Origin: Tabrizicola piscis
GTDB lineage: Bacteria > Pseudomonadota > Alphaproteobacteria > Rhodobacterales > Rhodobacteraceae
NCBI RefSeq assembly: GCF_003940805.1
Contig: NZ_CP034328.1
Span: 186,001-250,000, forward strand
Length of the DNA stretch: 64,000 nucleotides
Direction of reading: 5' to 3'
Shown: positions 44,984 through 53,978 of the stretch, in pieces
Numbering within the stretch: position 1 is the stretch's first letter
Layout: every line of letters starts with the position of its first letter
Program-made: the position numbers and the translations under genes
The notes under the pieces: model-generated
The model's input: the letters and a program-made list of their open reading frames with translations, nothing else
The model's database searches: none
Told to the model about the DNA's origin: nothing

Positions 44984-46213
44984 ATGCAGGACACGCAAAC
45001 ACGCCTTGCCGCCGACGCCCGGCTGCAGCCTTTCTCAAGCCGGACGGGATTTTACGCAGGTGGCATCACCGCAATCTGCGCGGGCGCCTTTGTAAGCCTC
45101 ATTCTCGTGGTGGCCTATATCCTGACCTCCAACCCCGACGTTCTGGCGATGAGCGTGGATTTCCGGGTGTTCTGGGCTGCGGGCAAACTTGCCGTCTCCG
45201 GCGAGCCGCTTGCCGCCCACGACCTTGCGCGGCTCAGTGCTGTGCATGGCCTCCATGTTGACGCTTACATGCCCTGGCTTTATCCGCCCGGCTTTCTGGT
45301 CTTTGTCACGCCCTTCGGCGCGGTCTCCTTCATGCCGGCCTTTCTGCTGTGGACCATCCTGTCGATGGCGTTGATCGCACTGGCAGTCCGGCCATTCGTT
45401 GCGGGGATCACGCCACTCTGGCTGATGGTTGCGCTGGCGCCAGCCCATTATCCCACCCTCATGCTGGGGCAGAACAGCCTGTTCTGGACGGCCGGGCTGG
45501 TTGCAGCCCTTGCCGCACTGCGCGACTCGCGCTGGGTGCTGGCCGGCATCTTCATCGGCTGCCTGACACTGAAACCCCAGCTTGGGGTGATGATTCCCTT
45601 TGCGTTGCTGGCGATGGGCGCTTGGCGCACGATCTTTGCAGCGATTATGACCACCATCGTGCTGCATGGCGTGCCGACCCTTGTATACGGCGTCGAATAC
45701 TGGTCGCTTCTGCGGGCGGGCTTGGCAGAGCACAGTGAACGGGTGGTCGGCTCGCTTGATCAGATCATCCTGATGATCAGCCCGGTCTACACGTTGACAT
45801 TCTTCGGGATGGCTCCGCCTCTGGCCCTGAACATCCAGTGGGCCATCAGCATCGCCTGTGCTGCCGCGGTCTTCCTGCTCTGGCGGTCAGAGCGCGCCAG
45901 CTTTGATGTCAAGGCAGCGGCGTTGCTGATGGCCATCCCGCTGTCGGCACCCTATCTGTGGTATTACGAGGGGGCGCTTCTGGCCTGTGCTGCACTTTTT
46001 CTTCTGCGCAGCGGCATCTTCAAAGTCCGCCCGTTCGATCTGGCTGTTCTCGCCCCGCTTTGGCTTGGCGGCAGCTTGCAAGCCTTGAACACTTTCGCCG
46101 ATCTTGTGGATCAAAGATGGCTTGGCGCGGCCTACCTTCCGCCCCTCCTGATCATCTGCCTTGGCCTTTGTCTGCGCGAGATCCTGCCTCGGCGGACCCT
46201 CGCCATGCCTTAG
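44984..46213 (+). CDS. GT87/DUF2029-type membrane protein, copy 2
   Basis: A 409-residue paralogue of the preceding gene. The shared blocks are in register: DFRVFWAAGKLAV, MPWLYPPGFLVF, AVRPFVAG, LGQNSLFWTAGLVAALAALR and CLTLKPQLGVMIP. The C-terminal halves differ more. It arose by tandem duplication. It is followed by an 87-bp gap and ilvN. A GT-C type sugar transferase role is inferred from family only. Confidence 0.82.
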   Translation: MQDTQTRLAADARLQPFSSRTGFYAGGITAICAGAFVSLILVVAYILTSNPDVLAMSVDFRVFWAAGKLAVSGEPLAAHDLARLSAVHGLHVDAYMPWLYPPGFLVFVTPFGAVSFMPAFLLWTILSMALIALAVRPFVAGITPLWLMVALAPAHYPTLMLGQNSLFWTAGLVAALAALRDSRWVLAGIFIGCLTLKPQLGVMIPFALLAMGAWRTIFAAIMTTIVLHGVPTLVYGVEYWSLLRAGLAEHSERVVGSLDQIILMISPVYTLTFFGMAPPLALNIQWAISIACAAAVFLLWRSERASFDVKAAALLMAIPLSAPYLWYYEGALLACAALFLLRSGIFKVRPFDLAVLAPLWLGGSLQALNTFADLVDQRWLGAAYLPPLLIICLGLCLREILPRRTLAMP

Positions 46214-46300
46214 GAACAACAACAGCCCGCCGAAATGAGCTTATGGAACCCCCTGCGCCGCTAATCCAATCAGCAAACTGGGGACACTTGGGAAGAACAC

Positions 46301-46873
46301 ATGTCAGCACTGAACATCAAGAAAGGCTCATCGAGCCACTCGGCCTATGACCTGCGCGACAGCCATACCGAGGTCGAGGAAAGTCACACCCTCGCCGTGA
46401 TCGTCGAGAACGAACCCGGGGTCCTGGCGCGCGTGATCGGCCTGTTCTCGGGGCGCGGTTACAACATCGACAGCCTGACAGTGGCCGAGGTTGACCACAC
46501 TGGGCACCGCAGCCGCATCACCATCGTCACCCGCGGCACGCCCGCCGTGATCGACCAGATCGAGGCACAACTGCGCCGGATGGTCCCGGTCTATGACGTG
46601 CATGACCTGACCGCCGAGGGTCCGTGCGTCCAGCGTGAACTTGCGCTGTTCAAGGTCGCCGGCAAAGGCGCCGCCCGGGTCGAGGCGCTGCAGCTGGCCG
46701 AGATTTTTCGGGCAAACGTAGTGGACTCGACGCTGGAAAGCTTCGTGTTCGAAATGACCGGCACGCCCGAAAAGATCGACGCCTTCGCCGATCTGATGCG
46801 CCCGCTGGGACTGCTTGAGATTGCCCGGACCGGGGTTGCGGCCTTATCACGCGGGGTAACTTCAGCGGCCTAG
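46301..46873 (+). CDS. ilvN: acetolactate synthase small (regulatory) subunit
   Basis: A 190-residue regulatory subunit with an N-terminal ACT domain (VIVENEPGVLARVIGLFSGR, YNIDSLTVAEVDHTGHRSRI, about residues 30-105) for valine feedback and a C-terminal ALS-associated domain (RELALFKVAGKGAARVEALQ). The N-terminal 28 residues are a polar extension. It is the partner of IlvB, from which it is separated by the two GT87-type genes. The RBS GGGAAGAACAC is modest. Confidence 0.94.
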   Translation: MSALNIKKGSSSHSAYDLRDSHTEVEESHTLAVIVENEPGVLARVIGLFSGRGYNIDSLTVAEVDHTGHRSRITIVTRGTPAVIDQIEAQLRRMVPVYDVHDLTAEGPCVQRELALFKVAGKGAARVEALQLAEIFRANVVDSTLESFVFEMTGTPEKIDAFADLMRPLGLLEIARTGVAALSRGVTSAA

Positions 46874-46897
46874 CGCGGGTCAGACGGCCCGTGTCCC

Positions 46898-47665
46898 TTA
46901 CGTTCCAGTGAACTTGGGGCGGCGCTTTTCCAGAAACGCCGCCACCCCCTCCTGAAAGTCGGCGCTTGCGCCGCAGGTGCCCTGCAGTCGCGCTTCCAGC
47001 GCCAGCTGGGTTTCAAGATCCTGATCGAACGCCCCGCGCAGCGCCTGTTTCAGCGCGGCATAGGCCCCAGTCGGCCCCGCCGCCAGCTGGGCCGCCCGTG
47101 CCGCCACGACATCGGCAAAGCGGTCGTCCGGCACGGCTTCCCAGATCATCCCCCAGGCCTCAGCCGTCCGCGCGCTGACTGGTTCGGCCAGCAGGGCTGC
47201 CCCCATCGCCCGCTGCATCCCCACCCGGCGCGGCAGGAAACTGGTGCCGCCCGCATCCGGGATCAGCCCGATCCGCGCGAAGGCCTGGATGAAACTGGCG
47301 CTTTCGGCCGCAATCACCAGATCACAGGCCAGCGCCAGATTGGCCCCCGCCCCTGCTGCCACGCCGTTCACCGCCGCGATGACGGGGACCGGAGCCTCGG
47401 TGATCGCCCGGATCATCGGCACATATTCGTCGCGCAGCACTGCTTCGAAATCCACCGCCCCAAGGCTTTGCGCATCGCCCAGATCCTGACCCGAACAGAA
47501 CGCCCGCCCTGCCCCGGTCAGCACGATCACCCGGCCCGCATGACCCGCACGCAGCGCCTGGGTCAGTTCGCCCCGCAGACCGCGGTTCAGCGCATTCATC
47601 ACCTCGGGCCGGTTCAGCGTGATCGTCGTCACCCCGCCCTCAGCCGCCACCGTGATCCAGTCCAT
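46898..47665 (-). CDS. enoyl-CoA hydratase/isomerase family protein (PaaG-like)
   Basis: A 255-residue crotonase-fold enzyme. TLNRPEVMNALNRGLRGEL, GAGRAFCSGQDLGD and AAVNGVAAGAGANLALACDLVIAA give the oxyanion-hole blocks, with IQAFARIGLIPDAGGTSFLPRRVG after. The FCSGQDL and PDAGGT forms are those of PaaG-type 1,2-epoxyphenylacetyl-CoA isomerases, which lack the second hydratase Glu. The ATG at 47665 is 5 nt from GGAGGGG; a GTG lies two codons before. No other phenylacetate gene is near, so the exact reaction is uncertain. Confidence 0.85.
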   Translation of the reverse strand: MDWITVAAEGGVTTITLNRPEVMNALNRGLRGELTQALRAGHAGRVIVLTGAGRAFCSGQDLGDAQSLGAVDFEAVLRDEYVPMIRAITEAPVPVIAAVNGVAAGAGANLALACDLVIAAESASFIQAFARIGLIPDAGGTSFLPRRVGMQRAMGAALLAEPVSARTAEAWGMIWEAVPDDRFADVVAARAAQLAAGPTGAYAALKQALRGAFDQDLETQLALEARLQGTCGASADFQEGVAAFLEKRRPKFTGT

Positions 47666-47733
47666 CGACACCCCTCCCGCTGTTGCGGCAAGGCTAGCGG
47701 GTTATCGCGCCCCGGCCAAAGCCGAACGCGGCG

Positions 47734-48174
47734 TCACTCCTTCAGGATTTCGCGCAGCCGCGCCTCGTCAGCCTCGGTCAGGCGGGTTTCTGGTGCCACC
47801 CGGCGCCGCTGCGCCGCGACGGCGATCGCCAAACCCGCCAGAAACAACGCGGGCCCCGCCAGCCAAAGGATCAGGTTCGACCCTTCGGCCCGCGGGTTGA
47901 ACAGCACGAATTCGCCATAGCGGGCAACGATATAGTCCACCACCTCACGGTCGCTATCGCCCGCCACCAGACGCTCCCGGATGATGATCCGCAGATCGCG
48001 GCTGATCGGCGCGCTGGAATCGTCGATCGACTCGCCCTGGCAAACCGGGCAGCGGATGTCGCGGCTGATCTCCCGCGCGCGGGCCTCCAACGCGGGGTCC
48101 GCCAGAATCTCATCCGGCTGCACCGCCAGCGCCGGTGTCGCCACCAGCATCAGCGCAAGCACGAACGCTCTCAT
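47734..48174 (-). CDS. ccmH: cytochrome c-type biogenesis protein CcmH/CycL
   Basis: A 146-residue protein with a signal peptide (residues 1-17, ending ALA), the redox motif IRCPVCQGESIDDS (about residue 42) and a C-terminal membrane anchor (about 103-124). CcmH keeps the apocytochrome c heme-binding cysteines reduced for CcmF. The start overlaps the ccmF stop (ATGA). The CcmI-like domain is not fused here. Confidence 0.93.
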   Translation of the reverse strand: MRAFVLALMLVATPALAVQPDEILADPALEARAREISRDIRCPVCQGESIDDSSAPISRDLRIIIRERLVAGDSDREVVDYIVARYGEFVLFNPRAEGSNLILWLAGPALFLAGLAIAVAAQRRRVAPETRLTEADEARLREILKE

Positions 48175-50147
48175 TCCGCGGGCACCCCGGCCACGACCGG
48201 CGCCTTGCGCGCACCTGCCGCCACGCGGTAGCGCCGGTCGCTCAGGCTGAGGAGGCCGCCAAGCGCCATCAGGATGCAGCCCCCCCACAGCCAGTTGGCA
48301 AAGGGTTCGATGTAGCTGCGCACCGCCCAACCGCCAGATTGCTGCCGATCACCCAGCACCAGATAGACGTCGCGCAGGAAGCCATAGTCGATCCCGGCCT
48401 CGGTCGTTGGCATGCCGGCGACCGGATAGACCCGCTTTTCCGGGGTAAGCTCGGCCACCACGACACCGTCACGCATGACCGTCATGAACGCCATGGTGGA
48501 CAGGTAGTTCGGCCCTTCCACGTCGCGCACATCGTCCAGCCGCACTTCATAGGTGCCCAAAGGGAAGCTTTCGCCAACCTGCACCACGCGGATATCCTCG
48601 ATCTTCCAGGCCAGCATGGCCGACACCGCAAAGATCGTGATCCCAAGGCCCCCATGTGCCACCGCCTTGCCCCAGTCGGCCCGGGGCAGCCGGGCAAGGC
48701 GGGCAAACCGCGCGCCAATCCCCTCGCGCCCAGTGCGGGCCCAGATGTCGGTCATGGCGCCGAACAGCACCCAAGCCCCAAGCGCCAGACCAATCGGCCC
48801 CAGCGCCGTCTGGTTGGTCTGCATCGCAAAGGCCAGCGCCCCCAGCGACAGCGCCAGCAGCAAGGCCGGGACCAGCGCGCGGAACGACCGCGCGATGGTG
48901 CCCCGCTTCCAGGCCAACATCGCCCCCGGCGGCAGGATCAGCGCTAGGCCCACGACAAAGGGGGTGAAGGCTGCGTTGAAGAACGGCTCACCCACGCTCA
49001 GCGTCCGGCCCAGCAAAAGCTCGGCGATCAGGGGCCAGATCGTGCCGATGAACACCACAAAGGCCGACACCGCCAGCAGGATGTTGTTGGCCACGAGCGC
49101 GCTTTCGCGGCTGACGACGGCGAAGATACCCTTCGCCTCCATCACCCCGGCGCGCAGGGCAAACAGGACCAGCGCCCCCCCGGTGAACACACCAAGGATC
49201 ATCAGGATGAACACCCCCCGTTCCGGGTCATTCGCAAAGGCATGGACGGATGTGATGACCCCCGACCGTACGATGAACGTGCCGATCAGGCTGAACCCGA
49301 AGGCCATGATCGCCAGCAGGATCGTCCAGGCCTTCAGGCTTTCGCGTTTTTCCACCACGATGGCGCTGTGCAGCAGCGCCGCCGCCAGCAGCCATGGCAT
49401 GAAGCTTGCGTTTTCCACCGGGTCCCAGAACCAGAACCCGCCCCAGCCAAGCTCGTAATAGGCCCACCACGACCCCAGTGCGATGCCGATGGTCAGGAAG
49501 ACCCAAGCCGCCAGCGTCCACGGCCGCACCCAGCGGCCCCAAGCGGCATCGACCCGGCCTTCGATCAGGGCGGCGACGGCAAAGCTGAACGCCATGCTCA
49601 GGCCGACATAGCCAAGATACAGGAACGGCGGGTGGAAGGCCAAACCGGGGTCTTGCAGCAAGGGGTTCAGGTCTTGCCCGTCAAGCGGCGGTGCCGCCAG
49701 CCGCCAGAACGGGTTTGACGTCAGCAGCATGAACAACAGGAAGGCCACGCCGATCATGCCCTGCACCGACAGCACCCGCGCCTTCAACCGCATCGGCAGG
49801 TTGCCGCCCCAGACCGCCACCGCCGCGCCATAGACCGCCAAAATCAGCACCCACAGCAGCAAGGATCCCTCATGGTTCCCCCAGACGCCCGAGATCTTGT
49901 AGAGAAGCGGCTTCTCCGTGTGCGAGTTCGACACGACCACGGCCAGCGAAAAGTCCGACGCGACAAAGGCCCAGGTCAACACCCCGAAGGACGCCGCCAC
50001 CAGCACCAGCTGGATCATCGCCGCAGGCTCGGCCAGCGCCATCAGCCGGGCGTCGCCCCGATGCGCGCCCCACAGCGGCAGGGTCGATTGCACCAGCGCC
50101 ACCATCAGCGCCAGGATCAGCGCGAAATGCCCAAGTTCGATGATCAT
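48171..50147 (-). CDS. ccmF: cytochrome c heme lyase subunit CcmF/CycK
   Basis: A 658-residue polytopic inner-membrane protein. It holds the tryptophan-rich heme-handling motif GGFWFWDPVENASFMPWL near residue 230, with the lead-in GSWWAYYELGW, and histidine-bearing loops (SNSHTEKPLLYKISGVWGNHEGS near residue 75, DPGLAFHPPFLYLGYVG) that ligate heme. It attaches heme to apocytochrome c with CcmH. The fifteen hydrophobic stretches match CcmF. No ccmE or ccmI is adjacent in the window. Confidence 0.95.
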   Translation of the reverse strand: MIIELGHFALILALMVALVQSTLPLWGAHRGDARLMALAEPAAMIQLVLVAASFGVLTWAFVASDFSLAVVVSNSHTEKPLLYKISGVWGNHEGSLLLWVLILAVYGAAVAVWGGNLPMRLKARVLSVQGMIGVAFLLFMLLTSNPFWRLAAPPLDGQDLNPLLQDPGLAFHPPFLYLGYVGLSMAFSFAVAALIEGRVDAAWGRWVRPWTLAAWVFLTIGIALGSWWAYYELGWGGFWFWDPVENASFMPWLLAAALLHSAIVVEKRESLKAWTILLAIMAFGFSLIGTFIVRSGVITSVHAFANDPERGVFILMILGVFTGGALVLFALRAGVMEAKGIFAVVSRESALVANNILLAVSAFVVFIGTIWPLIAELLLGRTLSVGEPFFNAAFTPFVVGLALILPPGAMLAWKRGTIARSFRALVPALLLALSLGALAFAMQTNQTALGPIGLALGAWVLFGAMTDIWARTGREGIGARFARLARLPRADWGKAVAHGGLGITIFAVSAMLAWKIEDIRVVQVGESFPLGTYEVRLDDVRDVEGPNYLSTMAFMTVMRDGVVVAELTPEKRVYPVAGMPTTEAGIDYGFLRDVYLVLGDRQQSGGWAVRSYIEPFANWLWGGCILMALGGLLSLSDRRYRVAAGARKAPVVAGVPAE

Positions 50148-50323
50148 GGCCTACTCCCGTTTCCATGTCATACTAGGCGTCTCGGCCGCCATAAGAAATA
50201 CCCTGCGCCCTTCCGCCGCGCCATTGGGCAATCTGCCGGGCATACCCTTCCGGAACCGGCCTTTTGTGCGTTGCCACTGGCAGGTCAGCCCCGTTACACC
50301 CGGTCAAACCCAGCGAGGACCCC

Positions 50324-51247
50324 ATGCCCAAGACAATCCTGATCGGCGCGCCCATCGACACCGGCCAGAAACGCCCCGGCTGCCTGATGGGCCCGGCCGC
50401 CTACCGCGTCGCCGGGATCGCGCGCGAAGTCTCCTCCGAAGGCCACGGTGTCGAGGATTGGGGCGATCTGACCCTGCCGCCGCTTCTTGCCGTCGCCTGT
50501 CCGAACCCGGCAGTCCATTCCCTTGCCGAAACCGTCGGCTGGACCGTGGCGCTGATGGACAAGGTCGACGATGCCCTCTCGCAGGGTGGCTTTCCGATAA
50601 TCATGGGCGGCGACCATTCGCTTGCCCTCGGTTCCGCCGCCGCAGCCGCCGCCTTTGCCCATCGTCAGGGCCGCCCGCTGTTCCTGCTCTGGCTTGACGC
50701 CCACTCCGACTTCCACACGCCGATGACCACCACCTCGGGCAACCTGCACGGCACCCCCCTCGCCTATATCGCCGGGCGTGAGGGGTTTGACGCCTTCCCC
50801 CCCTTCCCGGCCCCGGTCCCCGCCCACCGGATCTGCATGTTCGGCATCCGCTCCGTCGATCCGGCCGAACAGGCGGCGATGCTGCTTCACGACATCCAGG
50901 TCAACGACATGCGGGTGATCGACGAACGCGGCCTTGTCGCCCCGTTGCGCGAATTCCTTGATCTTGTGCGCGCCGAGGGCGGAATGCTCCACGTCTCGCT
51001 CGATGTCGATTTCCTTGACCCCTCCATCGCCCCCGCCGTCGGCACCACCGTCCCCGGCGGCACCACGTTCCGTGAGGCGCATCTGGTGATGGAGCTTCTG
51101 CACGAAAGCGGCCTTGTGACCTCCCTCGATCTGGTCGAGCTGAACCCCTTCCTTGACGACCGCGGCATGACCGCCCGGCTGATGGTTGATCTGGTCGGCT
51201 CGCTCATGGGCAAGAAGGTCTTTGACCGCCCCACGCGGAGCAAATGA
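50324..51247 (+). CDS. arginase
   Basis: A 307-residue manganese ureohydrolase hydrolysing arginine to ornithine and urea. Metal ligands are in MGGDHSLALGS, WLDAHSDFHTP and SLDVDFLDPSIAPAVGTTVP, all typical of arginase rather than agmatinase, with TTSGNLHGTPLAY. The ATG at 50324 begins PKTILIGAPIDTGQKRPG. The TGA stop overlaps the ornithine cyclodeaminase start, so arginine can flow to proline. Confidence 0.94.
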   Translation: MPKTILIGAPIDTGQKRPGCLMGPAAYRVAGIAREVSSEGHGVEDWGDLTLPPLLAVACPNPAVHSLAETVGWTVALMDKVDDALSQGGFPIIMGGDHSLALGSAAAAAAFAHRQGRPLFLLWLDAHSDFHTPMTTTSGNLHGTPLAYIAGREGFDAFPPFPAPVPAHRICMFGIRSVDPAEQAAMLLHDIQVNDMRVIDERGLVAPLREFLDLVRAEGGMLHVSLDVDFLDPSIAPAVGTTVPGGTTFREAHLVMELLHESGLVTSLDLVELNPFLDDRGMTARLMVDLVGSLMGKKVFDRPTRSK

Positions 51248-52278
51248 TGCTGAACCTTGTCCCCTTCGTCTCCGTCGACAAGATGATGCAACTGGTCCTG
51301 CATCTTGGCATCGAACGCGTCCTCATCGACCTCGCCGCCGAGATCGAGGCCGATTTCCGCCGCTGGCCCCTGTTCGACAAGACCCCCCGCATCGCCTCCC
51401 ATTCCGATGTTGGCGTGATCGAACTGATGCCCACCTCGGACGGCGTCACCTACGGTTTCAAATACGTCAACGGCCACCCGGCGAACATGAAGCAGGGCCT
51501 CCAGACCGTGACTGCCTTCGGTCTGCTGGCCGATGTCGCCACCGGCTACCCCGTCCTGCTCTCCGAAATGACCATCCTCACCGCGCTCCGCACCGCCGCG
51601 ACCTCAGCCATGGCCGCAAAACACCTTGCGCCCAAGGGGGCAACCACCATGGCCCTGATCGGCAACGGCGCGCAGGCCGAGTTTCAGGCCCTCGCCTTCA
51701 AGGCGATCTGCGGGCTGACCGAAGTGCGCCTTTACGACATCGACCCCGCCGCCACCGCCAAATGCGCCCGCAACCTTGCCGGCTCCGGCCTAAACGTCGT
51801 GCAATGCGCCACCCCGGAAGAGGCGATCCTTGGCGCGCAGATCATCACCACCGTCACCGCCGACAAGACCAACGCCACCATCCTGACCGACAACATGCTG
51901 GGCGCGGGCGTCCATATCAACGGCGTCGGCGGCGATTGCCCCGGCAAGACGGAACTCCACCGCGACATCCTGCTGCGGTCGAAGATCTTCGTCGAATACC
52001 CCGCCCAGACCCGCGTGGAAGGCGAAATTCAGCAGCTTGACCCCGACCACCCGGTCACCGAACTGTGGCAGGTCATCACCGGCGCCACCCAAGGTCGCAC
52101 CAGCGCCGCCGAAGTCACCCTGTTCGACAGCGTCGGCTTCGCGATCGAGGATTTCGCCGCCCTGCGCTATATCCTCGCCAAGTCAAAGGCGACCGGGCTT
52201 TACGACAATCTGGACATGATCGCCGACCCCGACGACCCCCGCGATCTTTACGGCATGATCCTGCGCGCGGCAGGTTAG
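51244..52278 (+). CDS. ocd: ornithine cyclodeaminase
   Basis: A 344-residue member of the ornithine cyclodeaminase/mu-crystallin family, converting ornithine to proline and ammonia with NAD as internal cofactor. Blocks: TYGFKYVNGHPANMKQGL (substrate Arg/Lys region), EMTILTALRTAATSAMAAK, ALIGNGAQAEFQALAF (NAD fold) and GVGGDCPGKTELH. Two adjacent ATGs are possible (51244 or 51247); the first overlaps the arginase stop. Together with arginase it forms an arginine degradation pair. Confidence 0.94.
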   Translation: MMLNLVPFVSVDKMMQLVLHLGIERVLIDLAAEIEADFRRWPLFDKTPRIASHSDVGVIELMPTSDGVTYGFKYVNGHPANMKQGLQTVTAFGLLADVATGYPVLLSEMTILTALRTAATSAMAAKHLAPKGATTMALIGNGAQAEFQALAFKAICGLTEVRLYDIDPAATAKCARNLAGSGLNVVQCATPEEAILGAQIITTVTADKTNATILTDNMLGAGVHINGVGGDCPGKTELHRDILLRSKIFVEYPAQTRVEGEIQQLDPDHPVTELWQVITGATQGRTSAAEVTLFDSVGFAIEDFAALRYILAKSKATGLYDNLDMIADPDDPRDLYGMILRAAG

Positions 52279-52565
52279 TGAATTCGGAACTCCCCCACCA
52301 CATTACGCCACTCACCGGGCGCAATCAGCTTGCGGTGGGTGAAGCGCACGGAATGCAGTGGCCCTTCGATCGTGTCCTGCCAGAACTCGATGAATTTGAA
52401 TAGTTCCGGGTAGTCCGGGGCAAGATCATATTCCTGCCAGATGAAGCTGTTGAGAACATTGCGATAATCCGGCATCCTATAGAAAAGCTCTGCCGTGGTC
52501 AGCCCGTAGCCGCCCAACAGCAGCTCAGTCACTCTCCCCACCCCAGAACTGGACTTTGGCGTCAT
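52275..52565 (-). CDS. Usg-family protein
   Basis: A 96-residue protein of the alphaproteobacterial Usg-like family (PF06233): LLLGGYGLTTAELFYRMPDY, followed by SFIWQEYDLAPDYPELFKFI and LHSVRFTHRKLIAPGEWR, which are its conserved blocks. The function is unknown. Its stop overlaps the convergent ocd stop by 4 bases. Codon use shifts toward AT near the 5' end, where the AT-rich insertion begins just upstream. Confidence 0.85.
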   Translation of the reverse strand: MTPKSSSGVGRVTELLLGGYGLTTAELFYRMPDYRNVLNSFIWQEYDLAPDYPELFKFIEFWQDTIEGPLHSVRFTHRKLIAPGEWRNVVGEFRIH

Positions 52566-52836
52566 CCTTCAACTCTCTCTCTGCGCTACCTTTTCAATGT
52601 AGTAAATTTTCATGAAGTCACAAGTAGCTGAAGGGCCCGCATAGCAACCGAAGATCGCCCAAGAGACGACTCAGCGTGAACCTCCAAGAATAGATTTCAC
52701 TTAAGAGGTGCACATCGACCTGCCAGGACTTTACTCAAGAGGAGGTTCAGCATACTTAGGTAGTGAGCGACAGTCCGGTGGAAGCAATGGATATCTGCAA
52801 CTGCGCAATACATTGTGAATTTGTGAAGAGATCAAC
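52566..52836. other. 271-bp AT-rich gap at the left side of the insertion
   Basis: The gap has visibly lower GC than the surrounding chromosome. It contains only ORFs of about 10 codons without good RBSs. It begins the foreign-looking segment that ends shortly before gyrA. The sequence gtagtaaattttcatgaag at 52599 resembles gtagtaagttcatgcgg at 53850. Confidence 0.5.
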
Positions 52837-53853
52837 ATGAGATTACGTCTAAAGTTGAATTTGAGTTTCAAAGAATTTGACGATGCTTACCAAGCAAGAT
52901 TTCTGGGAGATTTCTCGACAGCATTTGGACTACAATCTGGCGATATTCGAACTCCAACATTTCGACCTGGCTGCGTTATATTTGAGGCAGATTTTGATAC
53001 TGAGACTGCGAAGAAAATACTCGCAATTTTGAGCGAAGCCGTCAAAGTGCACAAAGCAGGAGATTTGAAGCCTGAGATACAGGTTTTTCTTGATTTGGTT
53101 GATCAGTATAGCATTGAGAAGAGTGAAAAGGCTGTGACTAGACTCACAGTATCAATGCCCCGAGAGGCGCGTCCAACTGACCGCTACATTCTCTTTGTGC
53201 ACGGCTGGAATGGTGCCGCTTCCTCTTTTGGAAAGTTGCCCAAATTTCTTGAAGAGGAAACTAATCTCAAGAGCGCGGTATACGAGTTTCCGACCAGTGC
53301 CTTGCAGCACTCGCCAGCAGTTCACTTTGTATCAGAGAACCTTGATAACTGGATCAGGAACCATTTCACACTGCAGAATACTAAATTTGCGATCATCGCG
53401 CACAGCATGGGAGGAATCGTGGTCCGGAAATTCATTACAAGTCAAATGATTAAGTCAAAACCGATCGATAGCGCAATTAAACAAGTAACGTTCGTCGCAT
53501 CGCCGCACACTGGGACTGCTCTAGCTACTGCGACGAAGCTTATACCCGGCCTGTCATCAGAGCAATTGAGGGAGCTTTCTCCGACTTCTGCTGAACTCGT
53601 GCAACTCAACTCTTCTTGGGATTTCTGGAAGTCGAAAAATCTTGGAGTTGAGGGTCACATACGCTCAATATATGGCACGGCTGATATGGTAGTTCCTGTT
53701 TCATCGGCAACAGTTGATGACCCCAATGCAATTCCAATTCTTGGAGCAACGCACACAGACATTGTGAAGCCAATTTCAAGAGATTCTGAGATAGTGATAA
53801 CATTGAAGCGCCTTCTTTCTGACGCAGGGCTAATTGCTGAATCCAGAACGTAG
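52837..53853 (+). CDS. alpha/beta hydrolase with N-terminal effector-associated-like domain
   Basis: A 338-residue protein, AT-rich unlike its neighbours. Residues 1-60 (LRLKLNLSFKEFDDAYQARF, ending FRPGCVIFEADF) look like the small alpha/beta domains fused to effectors in bacterial conflict systems. Residues 115-335 are an alpha/beta hydrolase of the lipase/PGAP1 type: oxyanion loop HGWNG (122-126), nucleophile elbow AHSMGG with Ser190, then likely Asp283 (GTADMVVP) and His306 (GATHTDIV). The motif is A-x-S-x-G rather than G-x-S-x-G. It has no signal peptide. The likely activity is cytosolic lipase or esterase. No partner gene is adjacent. Assignment of the N-terminal domain is inference. 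Confidence 0.78.
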   Translation: MRLRLKLNLSFKEFDDAYQARFLGDFSTAFGLQSGDIRTPTFRPGCVIFEADFDTETAKKILAILSEAVKVHKAGDLKPEIQVFLDLVDQYSIEKSEKAVTRLTVSMPREARPTDRYILFVHGWNGAASSFGKLPKFLEEETNLKSAVYEFPTSALQHSPAVHFVSENLDNWIRNHFTLQNTKFAIIAHSMGGIVVRKFITSQMIKSKPIDSAIKQVTFVASPHTGTALATATKLIPGLSSEQLRELSPTSAELVQLNSSWDFWKSKNLGVEGHIRSIYGTADMVVPVSSATVDDPNAIPILGATHTDIVKPISRDSEIVITLKRLLSDAGLIAESRT

Positions 53854-53978
53854 TAAGTTCATGCGGCTCACTCCCTGAAAGCCGCGACTTCATCCTGACC
53901 GCCATTGCACCCCATAGCTTGAATGGTGTATCCTTCTGCCAGCTATATATTGATACCTGATCGAAGGCGGACAGCGCA

